A DNA stretch of 64,000 nt, from positions 62,001 through 126,000 of the forward strand of contig NZ_CAUFUE010000009.1 of assembly GCF_959029255.1 (NCBI RefSeq). Reading direction: 5' to 3'. Position numbers and translations under genes: made by a program. This DNA comes from an uncultured Bacteroides sp. (GTDB lineage: Bacteria > Bacteroidota > Bacteroidia > Bacteroidales > Bacteroidaceae). Under the pieces are notes generated by a model that saw only the letters and a list, made by a program, of their open reading frames with translations, had not been told where the DNA came from and made no database searches. This document shows positions 26,610-35,994 of the stretch, one piece after another. Numbering within the stretch: position 1 is the stretch's first letter; every line of letters begins with the position of its first letter.

Positions 26610-28070
26610 TTATTTGTAAGCAGGATTTTGATCACTACTTGTTAAAGCACCGTTTGCATCTAGTTCCGCTTGAGGTATAGGCAACTCAAATTTATCAGAA
26701 CCTGCTGGCAAATCTATTTGACTTGTCCACAAATCATGTCCATCGATACCTGTTCTTACCAAAGGAAGATTTCTTCGTTTCATGTCAAACAATCGATGTC
26801 CCTCAGCAAATAATTCACGGCGTCTCTCTAACTGTATTTCATCAACTAAATCTGTATCTGAACCACTATATTTATCTAGGCCTCTAGCTGTACGTACTGC
26901 ATCCAATGCATTTCTAGCGACATCATAATGTTGTTTGTCAGCAGCCAATTCTGCTATAATGAGATACATCTCAGAGCCACGCAACATATTGAAAGAACCT
27001 TGTCCCATCTGATTGTTGCGGCTATGAATCTTTGTCGTCAGATAACCTGATTCGCTAATATAATCGTTTTCTTCAGAATCCATTGGAAACTGTGTCTTAC
27101 GGATATCTTTATTGTCCATTATATCAATTAAGTTCCTTGAAACACGTAATGAACTATAACCCTCAACAATATTGCTATAATCATCCCCACACAAGTACCA
27201 AAATGCAGGTAATGACAAATAGAATTGATTATCATCTGCTGTACATTCAAAAGACCAAAGAGTTTCAGAATTCACTTCACAGAAATTAGCAGTGTAATCT
27301 GCCGTACCCATTAGGCTAATGCCTTTCAATGCAGCATTAGCATGTTTAACACCATTGGTTTCATCACCTAAATCCAGATATAAACGTGCAAGAATACCAT
27401 GAGCAGCATTGGCACCAATATACACTTTAGATGAAGAAGAATGTTTATCCAATAAACTACATGCTCTTTCCATGTCTATAACAAGTTGATCGTATACCCC
27501 TTTTACGGAAGTACGTGGCAAATCTTCTATTCCAGAAGAAAGACGTAATATAACACCCGGAGAATCAGGGTATTTATTAACAGGTTTTGCGTACATTCTT
27601 ATTAAGAAATGGTATGCGTATGTTCTCAAAGATAATGCTTCACCTTCTATTCTGTTGCGTTCATCACTTTCTGCCAAGTTTCCAATATTATCCATTATGG
27701 CATTAGTATTATCAATTATACTATAACAGCCTTTCCAAGGGTCATTTGTATACGTACTTCCCGGGGAAACTGTATATTGATAGGGAGGAACAAAACGACC
27801 GTAGTTATAGTTAGGGTCTGGAGTGACTAAAGCATCATCACTCATGATATCTGGCAAAAAGAATATATATTGGTTAGTCATGTGAGCCAACCAACCATTT
27901 GTAAGCCAATCATACGCGCCTGTCAGTACCTGTTGTGCACCTTCAATAGTAGTGAAGGTGTTACCATCAGACATCTGATCCGAAGAAGTGGTATTTAAAA
28001 AATCATCACTACAATTTGCAAGGCTAATGCCTAATGCAAGCGCTATTATAGTTTGTTTTATTTTATTCAT
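26610..28070 (-). CDS. SusD-family lipoprotein, silent cassette 2
   Basis: SusD/RagB lipoprotein, 486 aa from the ATG at 28070 (MNKIKQTIIALALGISLANC, lipobox Cys 20). The frame runs 11 codons further upstream, overlapping susC2's end, but the lipoprotein signal fixes the start. TPR-like helices, MLRGSEMYLIIAELAADKQ and RRRELFAEGHRLFDMKRRNLPL are typical. It is more distant from the SusDs of cassettes 1, 3 and 4 and closer to the carbohydrate-type SusD pattern. Follows susC2; no third gene before the terminator. Confidence 0.9.
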   Translation of the reverse strand: MNKIKQTIIALALGISLANCSDDFLNTTSSDQMSDGNTFTTIEGAQQVLTGAYDWLTNGWLAHMTNQYIFFLPDIMSDDALVTPDPNYNYGRFVPPYQYTVSPGSTYTNDPWKGCYSIIDNTNAIMDNIGNLAESDERNRIEGEALSLRTYAYHFLIRMYAKPVNKYPDSPGVILRLSSGIEDLPRTSVKGVYDQLVIDMERACSLLDKHSSSSKVYIGANAAHGILARLYLDLGDETNGVKHANAALKGISLMGTADYTANFCEVNSETLWSFECTADDNQFYLSLPAFWYLCGDDYSNIVEGYSSLRVSRNLIDIMDNKDIRKTQFPMDSEENDYISESGYLTTKIHSRNNQMGQGSFNMLRGSEMYLIIAELAADKQHYDVARNALDAVRTARGLDKYSGSDTDLVDEIQLERRRELFAEGHRLFDMKRRNLPLVRTGIDGHDLWTSQIDLPAGSDKFELPIPQAELDANGALTSSDQNPAYK

Positions 28071-28089
28071 TGTTATCTCGTTTAAGAAA

Positions 28090-31026
28090 TTAGAAATTAA
28101 CATTTATACCAAATAAGAATGTTCTAGGCAACGGCACAGTACCAGCACCATCTAAAACTCCTGTCACACCTCCTAATTCAACATCATAACCTTTGAAGTT
28201 GCTATCAAGATTCCACACACAAATATTCTCCAAACTTCCAAAAACACGTACCGTCTCTAACTGTATTTTCTTCGTCCATTTTTTTGGAAGGGTATAACCT
28301 AAATTGATATTCTTGAATTTGATGAAATCTGCATCATGCAAATAACGGCTAGAAGTAGAATGAGAACTTGAAGTGTTATTGGGTAAGAATGCAGGATTAG
28401 GTGCATTCGGATTTTCTTTTGTCCAATAATTAGCTTGCTCCTTGATGGCTTGATAACCATTGTTATTACCATCATTCAACAGATAAGCTTCATACGCGTC
28501 ATATATCTTGCCACCAAAACTATAGGTAAATAAGAATGAAAGATCTATGCCTTTGAAGGTAAACGTATTATTCAATCCTCCGAATACATTGGGAAGTGCG
28601 GAACCTAACTTATATTTATCAGCAGTAGCATAGGATGAAGTGGTTGTTCTTTCTCCAGTAGGATTGCCTTTTTCATCTTTTACATCTTTATACCAAAGTG
28701 GAGCGCCAGTTTCCTTATCTACGCCAGCCCATTCTTGAATATAGAATTCATAAAGGCTATAACCTACTGTACGTATTTTCGTTCCCACGACCTCTTGTTC
28801 TTCAGGATAAGAGGTAATCTTATTTTTGTTATAGGATATATTAAAATCGGTAGTCCAGCTAAAATCTCTAGCTTGTATATTCAACGAGTGCAAATCAATC
28901 TCCAAGCCAGAGTTACGCATACCGCCTAGGTTAGACATGATATTATCCAATCCTGCAGAACCTGCCAATGGTTTTTCCAACAGTAATTCATCAGAGTTTT
29001 TGATATAATAATCAATTGAACCATGTAAACGGGTATTTAATACAGCAAAATCAAGTCCAACATTAAAGTTCTTCGATTTTTCCCATGAAAGTTCAGGATT
29101 TGCTAATTGCGAGTGTCTGAACCCTGATTCACCATTATAATTGGCACCACCTTCATAAAAAGCTTGGTATCCATATAAATAGTCAGACGTTTTATTTCCT
29201 GAAGTACCATAACTAGCACGGAGTTTTAAATCATCAATCCAGTTAATGCTATTCATGAAATTCTCTTCACTGATGCGCCAATTCAATCCTGCACTCCAAA
29301 AAGTACCAAAACGATGTCCGGGAGCAAAACGTGATGAACCATCGGAACGAATACTAAATGATGCGAAGTATTTATTCTGATAATCATAGTTTAAACGACC
29401 GAAATAAGAAAGCATACGTTCTTTATCCGTAACTGAACCTACTTCTTGCGGAGTAGCTGCTACATTTAATTCCGTCAAACCTCCAATCGGGAATTTTGTT
29501 CCTTGTGCATAGGTGCGTTTGTATTCTTTATTATAAATCTCATAACCAGCTAATACAGAAAAATGATGGTCTTCTTTTATATTGAAATTGTAGTTTAATG
29601 TACTGGTCAACCCAAATGTATTATTCCAAATAGCATATTTATACAATCTTCCCTGTGCGGCTTTACCATTACCATGCTCAGCATTATACCACTGCGTTTC
29701 ATCCAGATTAATATAATCGTATGATAGGCTTGTTTTCCAATGTATCCCATATATATTGAAGTCTACATACGGATTTACCAAAACACGGTATGTGTCAGTC
29801 TTATATTTATCAGTTTGAGCAAATGATATAACGTTCATATCCTGAAATATAGGATTTTTGAAGTTATAAAGAGGATTACCATTTTCATCATATTGCATTT
29901 GGAAATTTTCATCCAAATCATATACAGGAACAGCATTAGGCAAATAAACGGCATTAGTCAAGGGGCTGGCACCACCACCTCCTCCAACAGGAGTATTTTG
30001 TTTTGCTAAAGAAAATGTAGAGTTGACACCCATAGCAAACCAAGGTTTAATATCCGTTGAAACGTTAACACGACCTGAATACCGTTCAAAATTTGAACCG
30101 ATAACAATACCTTCCTGGTTCATATATCCCATAGAAACAAAGTACTTGGATTTTTCATTACCGCCGTTAACGCTGATATCATATTCCTGAGACATTCCTG
30201 TTCTGAAAACTTCATCTAGCCAGTCTGTATCAATCATCAATTGGGCGCCTGATACTAGATTACCAGATGCATCCAGAGGATTCGCTACGTTATAGGGATT
30301 TCTACCATACATACTTTGGGTCGATTTATTAGCTGCAATAGATGCTTCTTCCGGAGACATTCCTTTGAAAATGTTATTGTTATAGAAACCTCCATAATAC
30401 AAAGAATAATGTTCGGAACCATTCATCAAATCATAGCCACCAGAAGGAAGTTTGGAAGATGATATTTGAGCCTTGAAATTCACTTTTGCCTGCCCTGATT
30501 TACCTTGTTTGGTAGTAATCAAAATAACACCATTGGCGGCACGCGAACCATACAATGAAGCGGCAGAAGCATCTTTCAACACAGTGATTGATTCAATGTC
30601 ATTAGGATTCAGGTTAGAAAGAGGATTTGCACTCGTTCCATGCTTTGCCGTATTGGCTACTTCACTTAAATTTGCAGCTTCTATGGCCACCCCATCTATC
30701 ACATAAAGAGGAGTACTTGAAGCTGACATTGAACCAATACCACGAATACGTACTTGGGTTGAAGAGCCTGGTTGACCAGAAACACTTGCAATTTGTAATC
30801 CTGGTGATAACCCTTGCAAGGCTTTTTCAAATGAGGTTACAGGTAACTTTTCCATATCGCTAGATTTAATGGTAGCAACAGAACCTGTTAAAGAGTTCTT
30901 TTTAGCTGTACCATAAGCAACGACTGTTACTTCATCAAGAACCTGTTCAGATGGTTTCAATGTAATCTTTACATAAGGTCTAATACCGACTTCCTGCGTC
31001 TGCATACCAATATACGAAATCTGCAA
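28090..31026 (-). CDS. SusC/RagA importer body, silent cassette 2 (5' head missing)
   Basis: TonB-dependent importer without signal peptide or N-terminal domain; the frame enters from the recombination site 31023-31041. Visible parts: QISYIGMQTQEVGI, TonB-box-like LDEVTVVAYGTAKKNSLTGS, plug with YVIDGVAIE and ITVLKDASAASLYGSRAANGVILITTKQGKSGQA, then the barrel. A fusion with the head would give about 1050 aa. The plug segment ASLYGSRAANGVILITTK differs from cassettes 1 and 3 (ALYGARGAxGVIIITTK). It ends 19 bp before the true susD2 start. Confidence 0.9.
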   Translation of the reverse strand: MQISYIGMQTQEVGIRPYVKITLKPSEQVLDEVTVVAYGTAKKNSLTGSVATIKSSDMEKLPVTSFEKALQGLSPGLQIASVSGQPGSSTQVRIRGIGSMSASSTPLYVIDGVAIEAANLSEVANTAKHGTSANPLSNLNPNDIESITVLKDASAASLYGSRAANGVILITTKQGKSGQAKVNFKAQISSSKLPSGGYDLMNGSEHYSLYYGGFYNNNIFKGMSPEEASIAANKSTQSMYGRNPYNVANPLDASGNLVSGAQLMIDTDWLDEVFRTGMSQEYDISVNGGNEKSKYFVSMGYMNQEGIVIGSNFERYSGRVNVSTDIKPWFAMGVNSTFSLAKQNTPVGGGGGASPLTNAVYLPNAVPVYDLDENFQMQYDENGNPLYNFKNPIFQDMNVISFAQTDKYKTDTYRVLVNPYVDFNIYGIHWKTSLSYDYINLDETQWYNAEHGNGKAAQGRLYKYAIWNNTFGLTSTLNYNFNIKEDHHFSVLAGYEIYNKEYKRTYAQGTKFPIGGLTELNVAATPQEVGSVTDKERMLSYFGRLNYDYQNKYFASFSIRSDGSSRFAPGHRFGTFWSAGLNWRISEENFMNSINWIDDLKLRASYGTSGNKTSDYLYGYQAFYEGGANYNGESGFRHSQLANPELSWEKSKNFNVGLDFAVLNTRLHGSIDYYIKNSDELLLEKPLAGSAGLDNIMSNLGGMRNSGLEIDLHSLNIQARDFSWTTDFNISYNKNKITSYPEEQEVVGTKIRTVGYSLYEFYIQEWAGVDKETGAPLWYKDVKDEKGNPTGERTTTSSYATADKYKLGSALPNVFGGLNNTFTFKGIDLSFLFTYSFGGKIYDAYEAYLLNDGNNNGYQAIKEQANYWTKENPNAPNPAFLPNNTSSSHSTSSRYLHDADFIKFKNINLGYTLPKKWTKKIQLETVRVFGSLENICVWNLDSNFKGYDVELGGVTGVLDGAGTVPLPRTFLFGINVNF

Positions 31027-31041
31027 AGTCTTCGCAGAACT
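31023..31041 (-). repeat. shufflon recombination site, cassette 2
   Basis: Identical 19-bp core AGTTCTGCGAAGACTTTGC on the minus strand, same orientation as cassette 1 and inverted relative to the complete susC. Cassettes 1-3 also share CTTGC just before the core, which the complete gene lacks. Confidence 0.9.
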
Positions 31042-31473
31042 GCAAGATGTATAAACTATTAAAAAACAGAAAGTTATATATTACATGGAACTCGTTACAT
31101 CGAATTCACTATCTGCCAGAAGCCATTAGAAAAGATATTGGATTTTGTTAACTATACCAATTATCTACTGAAATATGGAATATCCTATTGAATGACAATT
31201 AATTATAGCTATATCTTTCTCTATATACTATACTGATAATCTCCTACACGTTTTGTCATCCGCATTTTTGTCAATGAAATTTGTCGTTTTTAAAATTATT
31301 GCTGATTATAAAATATCAATCATTAACAAGACGACCACTCAATACCCATTGCAATATTATGTGTCAATTATTTTGCTTCCAAGTAATTCTAAAAGATGTA
31401 ATATCAGCCATAAAAATGCAATAGTAGTGTTATTATAATGATATTATATTTTTTTGCATAAAACAGATATGGT
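31042..31473. other. non-coding flank upstream of silent cassette 2
   Basis: AT-rich, no gene. The segment 31113-31141 (CTGCCAGAAGCCATTAGAAAAG) resembles 44094-44120 upstream of cassette 3 (CTGGAAGTCATTACTGAATAG). The right end (31440-31473) resembles the promoter region of the ATPase at 24956. Confidence 0.55.
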
Positions 31474-31593
31474 ATGGTAAAGATTAATCCATTTATAACC
31501 AGCAGTTATATGTCACAAAATGAAATTGTGAAAAGTTTGTTTCCTCTATATCATTATGTATATTCCCTATTTGTAATAGAGGTAAACTATTAA
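31474..31593 (+). pseudogene. remnant of a P-loop ATPase gene
   Basis: An ATG at 31474 opens a 39-codon frame whose first 14 residues, MVKINPFITSSYMS, match the start of the ATPase at 24956 (MTKMNPFITNGYIS). Similarity continues upstream into its promoter (TTTGCATAAAA) and stops after about residue 14. The rest of the ATPase is absent, replaced by another type of ATPase gene. This is a 5' fragment left after deletion or replacement. Confidence 0.7.
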
Positions 31594-31647
31594 TTTATTT
31601 TATTTGAAATAGCGATAAATAGGAATTAAACCTATTTATAATAGAAA
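31565..31647 (+). promoter_or_regulatory. direct repeats in front of the DUF4143-type ATPase
   Basis: CCTATTTGTAATAGA (31566-31580) recurs as CCTATTTATAATAGA (31631-31645), one mismatch in 15. The second copy also forms a hairpin with AAATAGG at 31617-31623 and lies just before the -7 box. This is operator-like, with no known binding protein. Confidence 0.4.
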
Positions 31648-31652
31648 AATGC

Positions 31653-31660
31653 TATCTTTG
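31653..31660 (+). promoter_or_regulatory. -7 element of the ATPase at 31686
   Basis: TATCTTTG matches TAnnTTTG, 25 bp before the ATG. Confidence 0.6.
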
Positions 31661-31685
31661 CAATATCATTCATAACGAAATTCCT

Positions 31686-32945
31686 ATGAAACAACTTTTA
31701 AAAGATATCATTACGGATCAAAAGGCGTATATGTCGAATAAAAAATATATTGCTCGTGACTTTCCAGAAAAGTACTTGAGTAATGACGAAATTATTATAA
31801 TATCTGGAGTGCGGCGTTGTGGCAAGTCAGTGTTACTTCAGCAGATACGCGATAAACTCCCTCAAAAGGATTACTTTTTTAATTTCGACGATGATCGTTT
31901 AGGAAATTTTACTGTAGAACATTTTCAGCAATTATATGAGGTTTTGATTGAACTCTATGGAGAACAAAATTACTTTTATTTTGATGAAATACAGAATATT
32001 CCCGGTTGGGAACATTTTGTGAAGCGATTATATAATTCAGGAAAGAAAATTTTCATAACAGGGTCCAACGCTCGTATGTTGAGTAAAGAACTGGGCACTT
32101 ATCTGACCGGCTGCTATATATCAATCGAACTTTATCCTTTTTCTTTTTCTGAATTTTTGATTTTTCGTGAACAGAAAAGTCTGTTAGGTGATATATCCGG
32201 TACGGTGGCGCGTGGAGAAATACAATCTGCATTTAATAATTATCTACGACAAGGTGGCTTTCCCATTTACTTAAAATCCGAAGATGGGATTGTACTGAAA
32301 ACCTTGTATGATAATATTCTATATAAGGATGTTATGGTTCGTAATCAGATTGTTAATGAACGTGAGGTCAAAGAATTGGTATATTATACAGTTAGTAATA
32401 TAGGGAAACCACTTACCTACACCTCATTAACAAAAGTAGTAGGAGTTAAAAATCCAACAACAGTGAAAAATTATCTGGAATATATCGAAAACACTTATTT
32501 GCTGTTTACACTATCAAAACTAGATTATTCAGTGAAAGCCCAATTACGCAATCCCAAGAAAGTATATGCGATAGATAATGCATTAGTATCCCGCTTGGGT
32601 TTCCATTTTTCCGGTGAAGAAGGCCGTTTATTGGAAAATATGGTTTTTATAGAACTCCGCCGTCGCGGAGGAGAAGTTTTCTACCATAGTTCTGGAAATG
32701 CAGAATGTGATTTTGTCGTGCGTGAAGGATTTCGGGTGACACAGGCTATTCAGGTTTGTTATTTATTTGACAACTTTGAAACGCGTAAAAGGGAACTTCG
32801 TGGGATACAAGATGCGATGGATGCATACCAGTTATCAGAAGGGATAATTATTACAAGTAGCCATGAAGAAGTAGTAGAATATGAAGAAAAGAAAATTTAT
32901 ATTCTACCGGCATGGAAATGGTTGCGTTCATTAACGAAAGATTGA
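31686..32945 (+). CDS. P-loop ATPase of the AAA_14 + DUF4143 type
   Basis: Cytoplasmic ATPase of unknown function, 419 aa. The N-terminal AAA_14 domain carries Walker A SGVRRCGKSVLLQQI (about 38-52) and Walker B NYFYFDEIQNIPGWE. An arginine-finger-like TGSNARMLSKELGTYLTG region follows. The C-terminal part (about 200-400) is DUF4143-like, with LLENMVFIELRRRGGEVFYH and a nuclease-looking ECDFVV, as in restriction-endonuclease folds. It has its own promoter and shares a bidirectional terminator with the M16 protease. It sits where cassette 2's first ATPase was lost. Confidence 0.8.
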   Translation: MKQLLKDIITDQKAYMSNKKYIARDFPEKYLSNDEIIIISGVRRCGKSVLLQQIRDKLPQKDYFFNFDDDRLGNFTVEHFQQLYEVLIELYGEQNYFYFDEIQNIPGWEHFVKRLYNSGKKIFITGSNARMLSKELGTYLTGCYISIELYPFSFSEFLIFREQKSLLGDISGTVARGEIQSAFNNYLRQGGFPIYLKSEDGIVLKTLYDNILYKDVMVRNQIVNEREVKELVYYTVSNIGKPLTYTSLTKVVGVKNPTTVKNYLEYIENTYLLFTLSKLDYSVKAQLRNPKKVYAIDNALVSRLGFHFSGEEGRLLENMVFIELRRRGGEVFYHSSGNAECDFVVREGFRVTQAIQVCYLFDNFETRKRELRGIQDAMDAYQLSEGIIITSSHEEVVEYEEKKIYILPAWKWLRSLTKD

Positions 32946-33010
32946 AGCACATCAATCTGGCAGGAGGAATACAAAAGTAGTTTTCACCTGCTGTTCGTGC
33001 TGTCGGACAA

Positions 33011-33050
33011 AAAAGAGACCGCCTTAAAATAATTTTGAGACGGTCTCTTT
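33011..33050. terminator. bidirectional terminator
   Basis: AAAAGAGACCGCC (from 33011) pairs with GACGGTCTCTTTT (to 33050) with one G-T pair; A and T runs flank both sides. It serves the ATPase (plus) and the M16 protease gene (minus). Confidence 0.8.
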
Positions 33051-33066
33051 TTAATCTCAATGCATA

Positions 33067-35970
33067 TCAGAACATCGCGTCTTTGGTACTAAAGAGCTTT
33101 CTTTCGTTCAGCTTGACTACCTTACCGAATTTCTCAAGTCTTTTGATATCGATATCTTTCGGATTTCCCATAATTCCAATACAATAAGGCTTACCTTTGA
33201 TATTCGTTTCATAGAAACGAACTATGTCATCAAACGTAAGCGCGTCAATCTTCGGAAGATTCTCTTTTGCAGGGTCACCGTCATATCCTTGGTAGCCCAA
33301 GTTGACAAGATACATCGCCTTGTCACGGAAATCGGGGTGGGAAGTCAGAGCCTCCTGACGTAGGTAACTCTTGATGTTATCAATCCTTTCCGGATTTTTA
33401 GGCATGTCATTCACAAGTCCCATCAAAATATCCAGCGCATCGTTTGCCTTGTCATTCTGCGTACCCACATATCCCTGCAGGAAGGTCTCTCTGCCCGCTA
33501 TTCCCTGTGTGGATGCAAGCGCGTATGCCGTATAGGCCATCGAGCGCTTTTCGCGGATTTCATTCAGTACCAGTCCGGTAAAGTCCATACCGAAGTACTG
33601 GTTGAAAGCATGCCTTGCCACATCATCTTTCTTGTCGGTCTTCATCATCGGGATGTAGAGATAGATTTGGGCCTGTTCCACATCATTATTAGGCAGGAAG
33701 TAAACTGTATTCTCTGTAACCGGAGCCATCGGGGTGGGATTTGGAGATAGGGAAGGCCGTTCATTGGCAACCAATGGCAGGTTCTTGCTTAGAATATCAT
33801 ATACATTGTCAAACGGCAGGGTTCCGCTATAATATATCTTCGCCTCATAATTGGAAGCACGGTTGATGTCACCCGTGAGTTCTGAAATCTGCAATTCATA
33901 CAGTTCTTTGTCTGTCAGCTCATCAATATAAGGTGACTTATCGCCATAGAACACATACTGGCTCAGTGCGCTACCCAATGCTGAAGTGTTGCTTTTTCTC
34001 TGCTGGCGGCTGCCGAGTTGGCTACCTTTCAGGCGGCTCAGTTGCTTGTCATCAAGCTTCGGCATCAATATTTGGCGCGACAAGAGCTGGCAGGCTTGCG
34101 GCAACGTCTGCTCAAATCCCTCCATGGTCACGGTCAGATAGTTTGAACTGGCATATACATCACAGCTCACATTCAGTTTGCTCAGCTCTTCCTTCAATTG
34201 TTGAGGCTCGTAACTTCCCATGATACCGGCATTGTTCATCAATTCTGCAGCGATACCTAATTTGGGGAACTCTTGCGTTCCGGCACCATACCTCAATACC
34301 AGACGGAAAATATTATTTTCCTTGTTGGGAACATAATACATCTTGGAACGCTCGTTCAACTGTTTCACCTTTACGTCACCAAAGTCAATAAACTTTTCAT
34401 CTACCGCACCAATGGGCATACTCTTGAATTGAGTGGCATACAGTGATTGTTTCCCGGTGGGCGGCTCAACCGGCTTATAACCGGGCTTCTTGATTTTTCC
34501 TTCCTTGTCCGCCTTTCCCTTTTCAAGATACATGGCAAGATAATTCTGCGACAGATACTTCTTCGCTACCCGTTTCACGTCCTGGTTGGTCACGGCCATA
34601 ATTTTGTCTTTATAGTTCAGGACGTCGTCAGGGCTTTTGCCATCCATAAAGGCGTTCATCAATATAATCGCTTTTTGTTCATTGGATTCCATGGCAAGGT
34701 CAAAGTTACGGCACAGCTCAGCCTTGATGGCATCCACTTTCCAGTCCTCAAACTCACCGTTGGCCACTTGTTCAATGGCTTTCAATGCCTTCTTCTCGGT
34801 ACTTTTATTCGATTCAAACCTGCGCTGGTTCTCGTCATAAAGCGGGACGCAGTACACAAAATTGCGGCCTCTTTCACGGAAAGTCCGGCTATATGCGCCC
34901 GCAGCCGTTATTTCACCGTCTATCATCAGTTTGTCCAATGTGCCCGTTTGGCTTCCGTTGCTAATCAAGGACATGGCAATCTCAATGGCGTCTTCATCAG
35001 GATGTCCCGAAGGTACCCCCTCAAAAACCAGTCTTACTTGCGGATAATACCCTATTTTGGCGGTGTACTGTGTACGTCCCTTGATTTCCTTTTCAGGATA
35101 TGTCTTACGTTCGGGCGTCGCTTTTGCTGGCAAGCGGCCGAAGGTAGCGGCTATGCGCCTGCTTATCTGGTCGGCCTTGATGTTTCCCGACAATACCAAA
35201 ACCATGTTTTCGGGTACATACCACGTGTCATAAAATTCAATCAGCTTACTCAAACGGGGATTTTTCAGATGTTCGGGCAGGCCGATGACGGAACGAGAAT
35301 AGGGATGCCCTTCAAATGCCTTGTCCATGATGAACTGTTCCTGGCGACGACCCGGATTGTCTTGAGCACGGTTGTACTCTTCGTACACGGCCTCCAGTTC
35401 CGACTGGAAAGAACGGAACACCGGGTTCCTGAAACGTTGGGATGAGATTTCCAGCCATTTGTTTATCTGGTATGCGGGGAAAGAGCAGTGGTAGAACGTC
35501 CAGTCATAGTAAGTACCGGCATTCACGCCCTTTGCCCCCATACTCTCCATCAGGTTGGAGTATTCTCCGGGCTGGCTGATTTGTCCGGCACTGACGGTCA
35601 GCTCATTTATTTCCTTGGAGAGGGCTTCCTTCTTCACAGGGTCCGCCTCATCCGCCATTTGGTCGTATTTGGCTATAATCTCCTGGTAGATAGGCGCTTC
35701 TTTCTCCCAATCGAGTGCACCGATTTTATCGGTACCTTTAAACATGACGTGTTCCAGGTAGTGGGCAAGTCCCGTATATTCTTCCGGGTCGTTGATGGAA
35801 CCGGCACGTACACCTACAAGACCGAACACATCGGACTTTGAATCGTCTTCCCATACATAGACGGTAAGGCCGTTCTTCAGCTTGAATACCTTCAAACCCT
35901 GGCCGAACATTGGCAAAGCCATAACCAATGCGGCCAAAAGAACAGATAATTTGATTTTTGATAAATTCAT
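33067..35970 (-). CDS. M16-family metalloprotease, periplasmic
   Basis: Two-repeat insulinase/pitrilysin-type peptidase, 967 aa. Signal peptide (about 1-23, LLAALVMALPMFGQG). The inverted zinc motif HxxEH is HYLEH (H70, E73, H74), with the distal Glu expected in ELEAVYEEYNRAQ. The second, inactive-type repeat begins about residue 530 (GDVKVKQLNERSKMYYVPN) without HxxEH. Probably degrades peptides in the periplasm. It starts 24 bp after the M43-like gene and likely shares its transcript. It lies inside the shufflon but downstream of cassette 3's terminator. Confidence 0.9.
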   Translation of the reverse strand: MNLSKIKLSVLLAALVMALPMFGQGLKVFKLKNGLTVYVWEDDSKSDVFGLVGVRAGSINDPEEYTGLAHYLEHVMFKGTDKIGALDWEKEAPIYQEIIAKYDQMADEADPVKKEALSKEINELTVSAGQISQPGEYSNLMESMGAKGVNAGTYYDWTFYHCSFPAYQINKWLEISSQRFRNPVFRSFQSELEAVYEEYNRAQDNPGRRQEQFIMDKAFEGHPYSRSVIGLPEHLKNPRLSKLIEFYDTWYVPENMVLVLSGNIKADQISRRIAATFGRLPAKATPERKTYPEKEIKGRTQYTAKIGYYPQVRLVFEGVPSGHPDEDAIEIAMSLISNGSQTGTLDKLMIDGEITAAGAYSRTFRERGRNFVYCVPLYDENQRRFESNKSTEKKALKAIEQVANGEFEDWKVDAIKAELCRNFDLAMESNEQKAIILMNAFMDGKSPDDVLNYKDKIMAVTNQDVKRVAKKYLSQNYLAMYLEKGKADKEGKIKKPGYKPVEPPTGKQSLYATQFKSMPIGAVDEKFIDFGDVKVKQLNERSKMYYVPNKENNIFRLVLRYGAGTQEFPKLGIAAELMNNAGIMGSYEPQQLKEELSKLNVSCDVYASSNYLTVTMEGFEQTLPQACQLLSRQILMPKLDDKQLSRLKGSQLGSRQQRKSNTSALGSALSQYVFYGDKSPYIDELTDKELYELQISELTGDINRASNYEAKIYYSGTLPFDNVYDILSKNLPLVANERPSLSPNPTPMAPVTENTVYFLPNNDVEQAQIYLYIPMMKTDKKDDVARHAFNQYFGMDFTGLVLNEIREKRSMAYTAYALASTQGIAGRETFLQGYVGTQNDKANDALDILMGLVNDMPKNPERIDNIKSYLRQEALTSHPDFRDKAMYLVNLGYQGYDGDPAKENLPKIDALTFDDIVRFYETNIKGKPYCIGIMGNPKDIDIKRLEKFGKVVKLNERKLFSTKDAMF

Positions 35971-35994
35971 GATAGTAATTATTTGTGGTAATTA

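Noticed and set aside
34447..35445. 332-codon plus-strand frame inside the M16 protease gene
   Set aside because: Antisense shadow of a gene with clear catalytic motifs; no family resemblance.
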